From: Nitzschia sp. DOCU1
Lineage: Eukaryota; Bacillariophyta; Bacillariophyceae; Bacillariales; Bacillariaceae
DNA length: 64,000 bases
NCBI GenBank assembly: GCA_951394045.1
Contig: OX595985.1
Location: 5,792,311 to 5,856,310 of the forward strand
Direction: 5' to 3'
In this document: one piece after another, positions 17,281 through 28,609 of the stretch
How the letters are laid out: every line of letters starts with the position of its first letter
Position numbering within the stretch: position 1 is the first letter of the stretch
Notes under the pieces: model-generated
Told to the model about the DNA's origin: nothing
Seen by the model: the letters and a program-made list of their open reading frames with translations, nothing else
Databases searched by the model: none
Translations under genes and position numbers: made by a program

Positions 17281-18045
17281 CAAACAAACAATAACAACAA
17301 TGGCAATGTCTCTGCACTCACTTCCAAGCACCCCATTGCTGCAACTCCAACAAACATGCAAGGCGTCAAGGCTGATAATCGGAATCTGGTAGCGCTCTTG
17401 GAGGGGCGTTTACAACTCGGATTGGATTTGGAAACGTAACGACGAGAGCGGGCTACTGTTTACAAGCATTGAATTATTATTGCAAGGCGCTGATGACTTT
17501 GCCACTTCCATGACAACTCTGCAATCCACCGCCGTGATGGTTTCAATGAACGATCACTTGCGTTGTTCCGTGACTGACTTTGCATCTTCGTCCTCATCAA
17601 ATAGTGGTTGCATGATGGCATGGGGAGCAAGCTTCAGATGATTGCCAGGGACTATTTTACCTATCCAACCGCAGCCTTGCCAGGATATTATGGAAACACA
17701 TGGGAGGGCATTGACATGTTTATCCATTTGGAATCCAAACAAGCAGCAGCTCCAGCAAGCGCTGTAAGTGCCATAGTAGACGGTCGAGCATGCCTGGCCG
17801 CCGAGTCCAAAAACGAACAAATGGTGGATCCTCGTTATGCTTCTCTTTTGGAGTATGATTTATTCGCAAGTCCCTCAAAAGAAGAAAGACGGGGAGAGCA
17901 ACGAAGGCGTCAATTGATTGCTCAGTATGTCTATCAAGAAGAACAAACACGGTTAGAACAAAAACGAATGATGGAACCCCCTTTGGAAGTGCAACGTTTG
18001 ATTCAAACGTCTTCTAGAGGCGTCAAGGTGACGCCATCGACTTGA
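17281..18045 (+). pseudogene. Decayed protein-coding gene, unrecognised
   Basis: Coding-like stretches appear in successive forward frames. About 17281-17440 ends in a Leu-rich ALLEGRLQLGLDLET. About 17440-17640 contains SIELLLQGADDFATSMTT. The longest, 17608-18045, has 145 residues with an Arg/Glu/Gln-rich tail (KEERRGEQRRRQ, YQEEQTRLEQKRM). The changes of frame without splice-like borders suggest indels in a former gene. No domain is recognised. It lies directly after a transposon end, so it may be transposon cargo. Confidence 0.35.
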
Positions 18046-18681
18046 GTGGAGAATTCCACCATGGAAGAAGATGACCATGACGACGGCATTCTAATAGCTG
18101 GTGGCAACTTCCATGCCGAATCGTCACCCCGCGCTCTTGTCTACAACCTGCACGAGGAGTGGGCTTTTTACGGAGACGTGCTTGGGATTTGGCATGTATC
18201 AATCCTTTAGGGAGCCATCATCATCAACGGCACATCGAAGAGGATGAAATGAACGATTGTCACCATACTCTTAAGGATCATGGTGACGACAAAGATGATC
18301 CATATGACTATGACTAGGCGGATCCTCTCATTGATGCTCCTTGTTCGAGAAACTGCCATATTAAAACAGCGACAAGTTGGCTATCTAGTTAGAAGCTTAC
18401 TTAACAATTTAGTAGTAATAATATTAAAAAGGCATTCAACCGGCATGTTTAGCACAGCGGAGTCCGAAAATCCGGATTAGTTAGGTCAGAGGGAGGATAC
18501 GATGACGCCATGAGGATAGGATCGGTATCTGGCAAACTACAAGGACATGGCGTGCTCCTTCGTACTATAGGCTCTATTGGGGACTTTTGGACAATATATT
18601 GTGACGCGGCACGATATGATGGTGTCTACAGTATAAATAAATCTGGATTAGTGAGGTCGGAAGGAGGATGCAGAGGATGCG
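18046..18681. other. Spacer with diverged direct repeat
   Basis: A ~40-bp direct repeat, diverged: around 18465-18510 and 18630-18690, sharing GGATTAG, GAGG.CGGA/AGAGGGAGGAT and GATG.CGCCAT. No gene is seen; only one short ORF with an acidic start near 18061. Confidence 0.4.
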
Positions 18682-18939
18682 ATGATGCCATCACAAATGC
18701 AAATCTCGAGGGGGGGTAGAGACGGCCGTGGTCGCAAGAACTTTAACAAAAAGTCCAAATTTGGACAAGCCAGGAAGAAACTAGCGGGGGTGAAGAAATC
18801 AAATGCAGAACTCAAACGGAACTTGTCATCCTTGAAGACAGAAGACGAGGCAAAGACGAATGTATCCTTTGAAGACAACAAGAATGATCGGGCCGGAGAC
18901 TCCTTCGGAGGAAAGAGCTCCATGAAGACCAAGACCTGA
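18682..18939 (+). pseudogene. Possible Copia gag C-terminal fragment
   Basis: 85 residues, Lys/Arg-rich, beginning with a short Gly/Arg segment (GGRDGRGRKNFNKK), then a helix with KKSNAELKRNLSSLK and an AGDSFGGKSSMK end. The end is reminiscent of the region between gag and protease in diatom Copia elements, whose protease half appears separately at 24880. The link is inference from memory of the family; the ORF may be chance. Confidence 0.3.
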
Positions 18940-19735
18940 TGGCCTTGGGGAGCAGCACTGTTGTTCATGCGATCGGTAATTGCATGGATGAAAGCTGCTG
19001 TTCCCGAGAACATTAGGGAGTCCCAGAAATCATATTTCTGTTTCAATTTGCCGTCTCCCGCTACCGTTTTTCCGCCTTCGATGACGAGAATTTGACGAGT
19101 CATGGCGGAGTCCCAGATTCAAATTCCAAATTTCCGCCAACGTTCTCTCTCTCTCGGACATTGCCAACGACATTACTTTTCGGTTCGTTGACTTGAAGTT
19201 CGAACCAGTCGAATGAAATTTTCGACAACATCGACCGTGAATGTGTTCACGCGATAACAACACGGCCGAAGAGGCCTCTACGAATAACTACCTTGCGGAC
19301 CATTGTAGACGAAGCGGCTTGAACAGCATAAACTCTAACGCTATTGAAATTTACTGTAAAAAATACAACTCATGAAATCAACTATAGAGCAAGAAATTGT
19401 CGAATAATGGTACTACAGTTTGTTGGAACGCGTAGCTATTCGCAGGTGGCGGCGGATTCGGAGTCGGCTCAGTCGAGCCGCTCGTCGATGCCGATTACTA
19501 GAATCACTCCCAGCCATCCATCCGCCGATGAATCGCAAGATCGTAGAAAATGATCCGGAAATCAATGGGACCTGCGGACTCATTAATTTCCAAGAATCTA
19601 GTTTATACGAGAGTTAAAGCTTCGCGCTTTCCTGTTAGCTAGGTTTGGTGCACCGTTGTCTTAAGGGCGCGGTGAGCTTTCAGGAATTGTTGTTGTCTCA
19701 ACATTCTTGGAAATTAAACGCGTTCCGACAGCGAT
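18940..19735. other. Spacer upstream of Copia C gag
   Basis: No supported gene. It should contain the leader and perhaps the 5' LTR of Copia C, but no second copy of any part was found in the window, so LTR borders cannot be placed. Confidence 0.4.
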
Positions 19736-20875
19736 ATGTCGGAGAACAGTGACGGCAATCGAGCCGGCGGTGAGAGGTCCAACCGCAGGGGCCGTCGCCA
19801 CAACATCGCTCGTGCAAGTCGTTTCGAAGGCAAGTGTGATGCCATAAAAACTCACGTCTACGATACGGCTACCGGTCGCGATACCTTTGCCGACACAACG
19901 AAGGCGATCGCTGAATATGTCGCGGCAAACTTTGACAAGGCGGATGAATACCGCATTGGCATGGTGAGGCTTGACATGCCGCCCCTCTTTGCACCAACCA
20001 CTCCTGATGCAACAGCATCAACTGTCGAGATGAAGATGTGGGAGTTTGAGCTCCGGGACTACATGGAGAAAAAGAAAGCCAGAGAGAACAATCGTGGTCG
20101 AGTCTACGCCATCGTCCTTGGACAGTGTGCTCCGGCTCTTCGCAACATGATGGAGGCCTCGAGCAACTGGGACCAGGTGAACAACGCCTCAAGCGTCATC
20201 GGCATATTAAAACTCATTAGGTCCTGCATGACACAGGGACAGAGCAAGAAGCACGCCACCCACACTATAGTGGACGCTGACACAAAGCTCATAAAATTCA
20301 AGCAAACTGAGCGAATGTCCGACTCTGACTACTACCGTGACTTCAAGGATAAGGCGGCGATGGTGCAACAGCTTGGAGGCTGCATCGGTGACTCTTTCGA
20401 GATTGTCGTGCAGCGGCTCAAGAGCGAGGGCACCGACATCATGGCTGTACTGAAAGCCAACAATGTCAGTGAAGACACCATCACCAAGGCCCGAGAAGCG
20501 GCTAGAGATGAATATCTCGCGGTAATGTTCCTGGCAAACTCAGATTCAACCCGATACGGACCCCTCGTGAGCGATATCGTCAATTGTTACACAGCTGGTC
20601 TTGATACCTACCCCAAGACCCTCACCTCAGCCTATGATTACATCACGAACTATCGTGGAAGGCGGACCCCCAGTACATCCGAAGGGGTATCATTCTACGC
20701 TGATGGGGACGAAGATGCTTCCACATCCGGCGGCCGTGGCCGTGGCAGGGGTGGTAGGTCTGGTGGCCGCAATGCTGGTCGTGGGCGTGGCCGAGGACGT
20801 GGCGGAAATAATAGCAGCAATGAAAGAGCCCAAGGGGGAAACTCGGAAGCAGAAGCGCAGACTAACAAAGACTAA
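19736..20875 (+). CDS. Gag of Copia C
   Basis: 379 residues from ATG 19736. A helical capsid-like body (EMKMWEFELRDYMEKKKARENN, GQCAPALRNMMEA, DYYRDFKDKAAM) is typical of UBN2-type Copia gags. The C-terminus is an RG tract (residues ~328-358, GRGRGRGG repeats) in place of a zinc knuckle. The frame overlaps pol, which lies one base ahead (+1). The gag stop is at 20873-20875. Confidence 0.75.
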   Translation: MSENSDGNRAGGERSNRRGRRHNIARASRFEGKCDAIKTHVYDTATGRDTFADTTKAIAEYVAANFDKADEYRIGMVRLDMPPLFAPTTPDATASTVEMKMWEFELRDYMEKKKARENNRGRVYAIVLGQCAPALRNMMEASSNWDQVNNASSVIGILKLIRSCMTQGQSKKHATHTIVDADTKLIKFKQTERMSDSDYYRDFKDKAAMVQQLGGCIGDSFEIVVQRLKSEGTDIMAVLKANNVSEDTITKAREAARDEYLAVMFLANSDSTRYGPLVSDIVNCYTAGLDTYPKTLTSAYDYITNYRGRRTPSTSEGVSFYADGDEDASTSGGRGRGRGGRSGGRNAGRGRGRGRGGNNSSNERAQGGNSEAEAQTNKD

Positions 20876-23330
20876 CGACGATGCGCAATTCCTACTGGAC
20901 AGCGTGGCACAGGAAGCAGATAACCTAGACTCATCTGTTAATGCCTACCTGCTGCCTACTTCTGCCCAATTGGAAACATGTCTACAAGTGATGAAGAGTC
21001 ATCACCGAGACGTCCAGAATCTCCGACAACTGCTACTCATTGACAGCTGTTCCACCGTTTGCATTGTGGCAAACGGGAACATGCTCACCAACATACATGA
21101 ATCTGATCACGAGGTTAAGGTGCAATGCAATGCTGGGATCCGAACCACCCGCATGAAGGGGTCTCTTGATGGATTCCCGGAAGCTGTCTGGTACGATCCG
21201 GCGGGCGTTGCCAATATTCTATCGACGTTTGTGGTCAAGCAATACTTCCACGTGGTCTATGACGGTAAACATGAAGACAAGTTCCGCGTCACAGGGGACC
21301 ATGGTGCGGTCACTGTGTTCACACCCACTGCTCGTGGACTCTACGCCAGTGCTACTGGTTTCGCCCAGCCACAGAACGAGTGGACAATGATATCCACAGT
21401 CAAGGACAATCGGTCGAAATATTCCAGGCGAGAATATAATGATGCGGTCAAGGCTCGGAAAGCCCAGAACATTATGATGTTCCCTGGTGTTCGGGAATAC
21501 GCAGACATTGCAGATAGGGGTCTCATTAAGAATTGTTCTGTCACGCGCAAGGATATTGTGATTGCAGAGGACATCCTTGGTACCAATCTGGGCGCACTAA
21601 AGAGCAAAACTCCTGCAAGCAAGGCGCCACATGTGCTCGGCAATGTCGAACCAGTGCCTCCTGCCATCATGCTGATATATCAAAATGTTACACTTGCTAT
21701 CGACATCATGTATGTCAACAAAATTCCATTCTTCGTTACCGTATCCCGTTCCATCCACTTCGGCACCGTTGAGGCATTGAATAATCGACAGATCCCAACA
21801 ATCAAACAGTCGATGGCACGTGTGGTCAATATCTACCGACGACGTGGATTCCGCATCTCTTTGGTGTTGGCAGATGGCAAATTTGTCCCCCTTGAGGAAC
21901 AATTCCCAGGTGTTCAATTCAACCTCTGCGCAAACGACGAACATGTGCCGGAAATCGAGCGGTACATCCGGACAGTGAAGAACCGTGCTCGCTGTGGCTA
22001 TAACCTCCTGCCATTTCAGCGAGTGCCAAGACTGATCCTAATACGGTTAATTTACAATTCCGTGTTCTGGCTCAATGCCTTCCCACATCGAGATGGAGTC
22101 TCGGACCACCTGTCGCCACGGTACCTCCTCATTGGGCGGCACCTCGATTTCAACAAACACGTTAAGCTGGAGTTCGGGGCGTATGTTCAGACACATGAGG
22201 AACATACCAACGACATGAACTCTCGCACTTTAGGAGCTATTTGCCTTGGACCCACTGGCAACGACCAGGGGGGTCATTATTTTCTGTCCCTGGCCACTGG
22301 TGCACGGATCAGGCGTGAACATTGGACGGCCCTGCCGATGCTAGAGGATGTTATCCGCCGAATCAATCAGCTGGGGGCCCGGCAAGGAATGCCCAGAACC
22401 ATGACCTTCGCTGATCGATTTGGCCTGGAAATCCCGGAAGCAGCTCAGGATGTAGACGATGACCACGACAGCAACTATGAGCCAGATGGAGAATCCTCTG
22501 TCGCCAGCTCAGCCTCTGGGTCTTACACCACATCATCCTCATCCGGGGACTCAGATCCTGATGATTTTGACGCCATCAGCATCGCATCCAATGACTCTGC
22601 ACCCACAGTAATCGCCCACGATGAAGCCCCCAATGCTGGTCATGCTGAGGAAAATTCGATCGCCAATGAGAGCTTCCAGCAGGAACCCGACATGGGGGTG
22701 CCCCAGGACGGCGACAGCGATGAGGACAGCACCAGTACAGGAATGCATGAGGGACCAGCCGAGATCCCAGGAGTGGACCCCGAAATCCCAGGAGTGGGCG
22801 AAGACCATGATGCCATGCATGAGGAACCAGCGGAGATCCCAGGAATGGACCCCGAAATCCCAGGAGTGGGCCAAGACCATGATGCCAATGGTGCAACAAT
22901 AAACCAGGCAATGGACGAGAGGTATGGCCCGAGGGCGCATTCCCATAATCTGCGCCCACGTAAACCACGCGACTACTCTCATCTTTTCTTCCAAGCCGAG
23001 GATCCCATGGGTATGGCTTTCCTAACTGAACAGATGTCCCTCAAGAAGGGTTTGAAAACCTTTGGAAGGAAGGGGGCCGATGCCATAGTCGCTGAGTTGC
23101 AACAATTACACTACTATCGGACGATCAGACCCGTGGTTGCCAATGACATGACGCGGGAAGAAAAGCGCGCTGCCCTCCGATATTTGATGTTTCTTAAACA
23201 GAAGCGATGCGGACGCATCAAAGCCCGAGGATGCGCCGATGGTCGGAAGCAGCGCGTCTACAAGACTAAAGAAGAGACAAGCTCGCCGACAGCGCACACC
23301 GAGTCGCTTGCCACTGTGGCGATGAAGACC
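19736..23330 (+). mobile_element. Copia element C, internal remnant without RT
   Basis: Gag and the first half of pol of a third Copia lineage: gag 19736-20875, then protease, integrase and the first residues of the RT in the +1 frame. Similarity to Copia stops near 23330 inside the RT N-terminus (ARGCADGRKQRVY, EETSSPT). What follows is host-like sequence, so the element is 3'-truncated. No LTR was recognised. Confidence 0.7.
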
Positions 23331-23711
23331 AGACCTTGTAGACTACCGAAGAGCCACCGATCCCCAGTTGCACCAAATACGTTGACGGCGAAGAATAATA
23401 GGCAAATGATGACCAGCTGGAACCACTGGGCTCAAACGTGTCTCCATTGTCATCGTTGTCGTCGCCGGCAGCATCACTTTACCATAAAATGTGGTGCGGC
23501 ATTTCGGGTCGTCTTAGTGCCCCCAATAAATGAGGGCATCGCAGTGTTGCAAAACAGTACTCTTGCTGTGCGGTGGTGCCTGGCCTCCGGATGCAAACTG
23601 AGAATCCGAGCTCATCCATACCACCCTATCTTCTCCAAAGGCATGATCGGTCATAATGAGCTCGCAATCCAGCGGCAGACCAGCATAGTATCGACGATTG
23701 GGAGATACTAA
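20601..23711 (+). pseudogene. Pol of Copia C: protease and integrase, RT truncated
   Basis: The frame is +1 relative to gag; real pol sequence probably begins near 20835. The protease has LLIDSCSTVCIV at ~21035. The integrase core has acids in DIMYVN (~21702), LADGKF (~21870) and VPEIERYIRTVK (~21950). An acidic, repetitive linker holds two EIPGVDPEIPGVG-type repeats (22760-22880). The RT starts (LKQKRCGRIKARGCADGR) and is lost after EETSSPTAHTESLATV. The last ~380 bases of the ORF read through unrelated sequence. A +1 frameshift like that of Ty1 would be needed for a gag-pol product; no CTTAGGC slip site was seen. Confidence 0.7.
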
Positions 23712-24552
23712 TAGAGCCGCGTCACGACATCGCCTGGAAAGAGTAGAGATTGACAGAAAAGTTCTTCTTTCTGAGGTGGCTCATTGGCGCTACGACTGCC
23801 TCCTTCGCGCAAATAGGGACGCGTAATCGACTGAAGCGATGCATCTCCCGTATGGATCTACGCGCCGGATCAAGTCCTGAGAAACATTCCGATAATAGTA
23901 TGGTCCACTGCCGTCCATGGCGTATTCTTCGGTTTGTGATATGCGGACAATGACTTCATTGCATCCCAAAATTCATCCTGATACTTGGTAATTCGAATCA
24001 GCTCACTGTTTCGAAGAGGCATGTCAAAGAACCACGAGTCTTCGGCTTGCTTGTCGTCGTCTTCATCATTACCAATCAAGAATTCTTCAAATACCCGCAA
24101 GACGATCTCGCAAGTTGGAAAAGAGTTTCGATCAGTGTGGTCGATGAGGTACAGCTGCAGCAGCCGCTGCTTCCTCCTGATATTCTTTCTTTTCTTACTC
24201 AATACCTTGTTAGCTTGTGATGTTTGTGCAAATCGAGCCGTGGCTTCTTCCTTGGCAATGGTGGCGCTGTAATTCTGCCAACCAGTTGATTGTCGGGATG
24301 CCGTAAATGTGCCTGTTTGCAATTGGCTTTTCGAATGCTCTTCGCGTCCCAAGACCTAGCAACTCGTAATAAATCCACCGTTGCCAGTAGCTAGTAGTCG
24401 AGTTGAACAGGGGAATGTTCCACGTTGGGGCGGCCCTTCACCTTCCGAAACACAATCTGGCTTGCAACGGAGTTGAGTTGCGTTGAGTATTCCCTTTCGC
24501 CATGGTGGTGAATCTGCGCCAAAGATCCCATCTTGCTTGCCGACTTACTCAT
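23520..24552 (-). pseudogene. Host-like gene in several frames, unrecognised
   Basis: Coding-like pieces follow one another on the minus strand. 24552-24390 begins MSKSASKMGSLAQIHHHGE. Then comes a Trp/Tyr-rich piece in another frame. The 160-residue ORF 24352-23870 contains KKRKNIRRKQRLLQLYLIDH and RNSELIRITKYQDEFWDAM. 23840-23760 has RNVSQDLIRRVDPYGR, and 23711-23520 has RRYYAGLPLDCELIMTDHAF. Together they look like one gene broken by indels or split by introns that I cannot delimit. Copia C ends against its 3' side. No family is recognised. Confidence 0.4.
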
Positions 24553-24879
24553 TTTGATGACGCTGGCGAATGTCCGACTATGACGTAGCTAGGCATATGT
24601 TTTAGTGTTCCTACTAGGAATTTATCTCGTAGATTCTACACAAACTTGACGACAAAACAAAACGCTGTCAAGTAGCGGCAAATTGAAGTTTAGGCGGTAT
24701 TTCATTTTGACGTCTACGGCTTTTTCCGGCTGTTTCCGGCCGTTTCGCGCGTGCCGGCCTGTCGACACGGCAAAATGAAACGGAAATATCAAAATCTGGG
24801 ACTCCATATTATCCCGAAAATAATGGTAAATGACTATTGCATTATAAGCATGTTCACTACGCTTAATTACCGTGTGTCT

Positions 24880-25313
24880 GAAGCAAGGATGGTGCAAGCT
24901 CCCCTGGAGCATGCCCGATTTGTATCCACGTTGGAGGCTGATTCCCATGCAGATACCTTCGTTGCAGGGAAGAATTGCGTGGCAATCAATTATACGGAGG
25001 GCACCTGCGATGTCCAGCCATACTCGGACGAGTATAAGCCGATGAGGATGAGGAACGTTCCCATCATCAAGGCTGCAACAGGGTTCACCTCATCACAAGG
25101 ACTCAATTACATCTTGGTTTTCCCCGAGGCACTGTACATGCCTACATTGGAGCATAGCTTGTTCAATCCCAACCAGCTCCGAGACTTTGGCACCACTGTC
25201 CAGGACAACCCATACAGCCACGAGCCCATGAACATCACATCGGCAGATGGGGCCTTCACAGCATGCCTGCAGTCCAAGGGGACCGACATTTACTCCCTGA
25301 AGACATGGTCACC
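24880..25313 (+). pseudogene. Copia protease fragment
   Basis: The conserved protease region of a diatom-type Copia: LEADSHADTFVAG, then NVPIIKAATGF, LVFPEALYMPTLEHSLFNPN and DIYSLKTWSPS. The fragment has neither gag nor integrase beside it and is cut at ~25313, where the opposite-strand ORF's 3' end begins. The same DSHAD motif is used in elements A and B. Confidence 0.8.
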
Positions 25314-26327
25314 ATCAACAGCTGATCTGAGCCCATGCCCACATATCGTGTTGTGCGCAGCAGTGCGTTGGACTATATCTCTGACAGGCATGTCATTGTC
25401 GTCATCACCTGCTTGCTGAGCCAGTCCAAAAACACGAGCTGCATCGCCTGAGCTCCAATACGAGATGATTTCTTGTTCATTACTACAATTTCCTTCTTCG
25501 TGAGTCTCCCCCCCAACAACTAAACAATCTACCTCTTTAGATAGCCTTGTTTTTGAGCGAGTAGTCATATTTTCCATCATCTTTGGTTGGGGTTTTGGTC
25601 GCTTTTGGGTGCTGCCATCTGTGACAATTGAGGCAGCCATCTCGTTAGCAGGGATGGTTCGCTTCCTTGTTGTCGGAGCAAAATCTGCATCAGAATACAC
25701 CCATTTCTTCCACCAATGGTAGGATGGCAGCCTGGGTGGTAGACCATTGGGCTGAAAGCAATAAGCACTCTGCTGTGTAGTGCTTGTTGACCCGTTTGTG
25801 GGCCTATAGGTGGATTTGTAAACACAGGTAGCATTTGCTACTGTTAGAACATGAATGTCCACACCTTTATAAGGTGGCAGTCTCCCAAATGCATGGTTGA
25901 TTGTTTGTGCATTTATGACTACTGTAGTTGGGATCTGACACCTCTCTTTGATGATTTCAGAAAGGAAGGATGCATCAAGGAATCGCCCATGGTATTGTGG
26001 GAATCCGTCCATAATGGCACGATAGCATAGAAGGAAGAATTTTGGGCTACTGAGCCGCCTCTTTGTTCCCTCGCAGAGCCACTTTGAAGGATACATTTTC
26101 AAGGGTTTTGGAATGTTGTTATCAAAAGTTCTCTGCGAGAGAGCAATGTTATCATAATGAATTTGGCCATCAAAAGCAATGCCATGAGGGTTGTTTTCAT
26201 TGCAATTGTTGCGCGCACCGATGCAGTCGAAGATCCATGGTGGCAGGTGCGCGCGCATGGTCGAAACGAGCTTTTGTACTGCTTCTACGGAGTCTACCTT
26301 ATGACGCGCAAAATTAATGGAAGCCAT
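25290..26327 (-). CDS. Unrecognised 345-residue protein
   Basis: One open frame from ATG 26327. The N-terminal half is the better coding candidate: VQKLVSTMRAHLPPWIFDC, a block RRLSSPKFFLLCYRAIMDGFPQ, then RCQIPTTVVINAQTINHAF. The middle has YHWWKKWVYSDADF, followed by a Lys/Arg/Thr-rich linker (TTRKRTIPANE, KRPKPQPKM) and an acidic tail. No domain is recognised. The last ~25 residues overlap the Copia protease fragment in antisense, so the natural C-terminus was probably replaced when that fragment arrived. The uncommon His/Trp/Cys content and the setting suggest a transposon protein, but this is a guess. Confidence 0.5.
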   Translation of the reverse strand: MASINFARHKVDSVEAVQKLVSTMRAHLPPWIFDCIGARNNCNENNPHGIAFDGQIHYDNIALSQRTFDNNIPKPLKMYPSKWLCEGTKRRLSSPKFFLLCYRAIMDGFPQYHGRFLDASFLSEIIKERCQIPTTVVINAQTINHAFGRLPPYKGVDIHVLTVANATCVYKSTYRPTNGSTSTTQQSAYCFQPNGLPPRLPSYHWWKKWVYSDADFAPTTRKRTIPANEMAASIVTDGSTQKRPKPQPKMMENMTTRSKTRLSKEVDCLVVGGETHEEGNCSNEQEIISYWSSGDAARVFGLAQQAGDDDNDMPVRDIVQRTAAHNTICGHGLRSAVDGDHVFRE

Positions 26328-26457
26328 AACTCTGATGAGACCACGGACGGCTATTCAACAACAATAATGTCCTGAAAGGAAACTATTCAACTTTTTCCAA
26401 AGAGGGCCAGTCCTCCGAGTACAGGTACACCACTCACCACCACCACGAGCATAAGCC

Positions 26458-27801
26458 ATGTCAATAAGTCTCTTGTCATTACCTGGGAAGAAGGGGGGAA
26501 TTAAAAAAGCCCGGCTGTCAGTGCCTCTAAGGAAAACCATCCTTATTATGAGTGTCCTCTCCATCGCCATACAGTTTGGATTAACGGCTGGTTTGCTGCC
26601 CCAGTTGGTTCAACTGTCGTTTTCAATTTCCTATTATGAAGAAGTGGAATCCTCCTACAACTTTTCCATTTCCACTGCCGATTATGAAAACCCCAAGATT
26701 GCCAAGAATGGATGTGGGATCACTGTTGTGTTTATGGATCCTTCCATTGAGGTTGCATCGATGTGGGCACTTGAATCTGCGGCTCATTACTTGGACCCAA
26801 CAGCTCAAGTTTGCATCGTATTGCATACCTCGGCATGCCAAGACCCGTCCATAGAGCACAAAATTGACCGGATTTATTCTGAGGCTAAGCCCCACTTTCG
26901 AAGGTTGATTCGTCAAGGCCAGGTTCGCATCTCGGTGTTGAATCATACCCTGTATAGCTGGGAGTCGTGTTCAAACTTTTACAGTCCCAACAACGCATGG
27001 TTAAATCATCAATATTGGTCTCAGGAATTCACATTGACTGATTCAGACTTTGTTTTAACTATTCAGTCCGATGCCGCCATTTGTGGACCCTTCAAATTTC
27101 AAAACTGGTTAGATGCTGATTGGGTGGGTGCACCGTGGGGGGGTTGGGTTGGTGACTGGTTTTGTTCCAAGAGTCCCGAACTCTGGAAGGCCTATCACCA
27201 ACATGCTGCAGAAACAAGAAACAATGTAAATGCCGCAATACCCCCCTATCCATACACAGGGAAAGACTTGTGTTCTCGTTCAAGATATGATATTGGAGTT
27301 CACGGCAATGGGGGGCTATCATTACGAAAACGTTCATGGCTGCTAAAAGCAATTGAGTATTGTCCTGCCAAAAGTGCTTTCTATGCAGGGCTTGATGAAG
27401 AATCTTTCCAAAAGGCAACGTGTCATGCCCAACCCCAGACAGAAGATGTATACTTTTCTACTATTTTGAGAGGCTTGAATGCCTCGCTCCCTTCATTATT
27501 GGACGCCGCTTTATTTTCCATGGAAACCACAAACTTTGAGCATATTCAGGCTGCCTACCAAATCAGTGATGAAGTTGTAAAGGAGCGCATGGTCCTACGA
27601 GGGACGACAAAACCCCTTGGGGTGCACAAGCCATGGCCTTACAATTGGTTTTGGCCACACAGCTTCTGCATGAAGAATTATACGGTAGAACTGGATTGCC
27701 CATATTTCCTCAAGATCATGGAAAATTCAACAGAAGCACAAAATGCCTTGGCCGGACGAGGCTATCCAAGATGCTTCCATGTTTCTTTCCCCGCATTCTA
27801 A
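26458..27801 (+). CDS. DUF5672-type glycosyltransferase-like type II membrane protein
   Basis: 447 residues from ATG 26458, with an in-frame TAA two codons upstream. A short basic N-terminus and one membrane helix (about residues 27-47) precede a lumenal domain with family motifs: IQSDAAICG (202-210), DADWVGAPWGG (219-229) and HGNGGLSLRKRS (282-293). Many Cys and N-glycosylation sites (YNFS, LNHT, LNAS, KNYT) fit a lumenal location. DUF5672 proteins are treated as putative glycosyltransferases with a GT-A-like fold; donor and acceptor are unknown. It is the intact twin of 1-1430 (-). Upstream sequences of the two copies do not match, so the duplication covers little more than the gene, and this copy's N-terminus is shorter. 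Confidence 0.8.
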   Translation: MSISLLSLPGKKGGIKKARLSVPLRKTILIMSVLSIAIQFGLTAGLLPQLVQLSFSISYYEEVESSYNFSISTADYENPKIAKNGCGITVVFMDPSIEVASMWALESAAHYLDPTAQVCIVLHTSACQDPSIEHKIDRIYSEAKPHFRRLIRQGQVRISVLNHTLYSWESCSNFYSPNNAWLNHQYWSQEFTLTDSDFVLTIQSDAAICGPFKFQNWLDADWVGAPWGGWVGDWFCSKSPELWKAYHQHAAETRNNVNAAIPPYPYTGKDLCSRSRYDIGVHGNGGLSLRKRSWLLKAIEYCPAKSAFYAGLDEESFQKATCHAQPQTEDVYFSTILRGLNASLPSLLDAALFSMETTNFEHIQAAYQISDEVVKERMVLRGTTKPLGVHKPWPYNWFWPHSFCMKNYTVELDCPYFLKIMENSTEAQNALAGRGYPRCFHVSFPAF

Positions 27802-27828
27802 AAATTCTCCACGCTTGTCTGGCTCAAC

Positions 27829-28609
27829 AATGCAAAAGCAGCTACAATTGCAAGGACACGAAAACCCGAATTTGGATTGGTTACTGGAATAAGACCATCG
27901 TGGAGGTTCGGAACAAGCCCAACAACAATTGGCTTGGGAAGAACAACAATGCCAGGACAGTTACGCAAAAACAGTTACGCTTGGAGGAATTGCACAAGAT
28001 CGTCATGTCTCTGCCAAGCCCAAGCTGACCAAAGCCGAAAGCAAGACAGCTTGGAACAAGCTCAGCATCGGGGTCAAGCCGCGGCGGAAGGTAGAATTCT
28101 ACTAGAAGAACAAGAACGCGTAAAATCGGCCGGTTTGGAAGAATAGAGGCAAGAAGCCTTAAAACAAGCCCAAGAACGGGGCAAGCAAAAATTGGTAAAT
28201 CACGCAAGGACAAGCTCTTTTACAAGCAGAACAACAAGCTCAAGTGGAAATTCTCAAACAAGCCCAATTAGGAGGACAATTGGCGTCTGGAAGCACCTGC
28301 CACCTTCGAAGCCCGCGACAGAGCAAGGCAGTGGAAGAAGCCCTGGCCAAACAGTGAATTGGATTATTTACAAGTGCCGAACGATAAACCAAGGAACTAG
28401 ACGAACTGGCAAAACCCGAACAAGCCCGCCAAGCTCGATTGGAACTGGCCAAGGCACGTGGACAACTTCTGCTTTTTTGCGAACGTCAAAAATTGTCCGA
28501 TTTGGATTCCAGAGTCAAGTTGATGGACGAAGCTTTTCAACGTGGTGAAGCGGCAGCCAAACGACGTGCCATGCAAGAACAAGCTCAACAACAAGAAGAA
28601 GAACGATGA
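27829..28609 (+). pseudogene. Decayed Gln/Ala/Glu-rich coiled-coil gene
   Basis: Long stretches read as heptad-like Gln/Ala/Glu/Arg sequence in changing frames, with in-frame stops: EQAQHRGQAAAEGRILLEEQ near 28055, QAQVEILKQAQLGGQLAS near 28230, and EQARQARLELAKARGQLL then EEAFQRGEAAAKRRAMQEQ-like sequence to the stop at 28607. At least two stops and two frame changes break it. The intact product would have been a long rod-like protein. The 3' flank is repeated at 33478. Confidence 0.6.

Noticed and set aside
18648..19103. Minus-strand 151-residue protein
   Set aside because: Phe/Ser/Leu-rich antisense of the Lys-rich forward stretch at 18682-18939.
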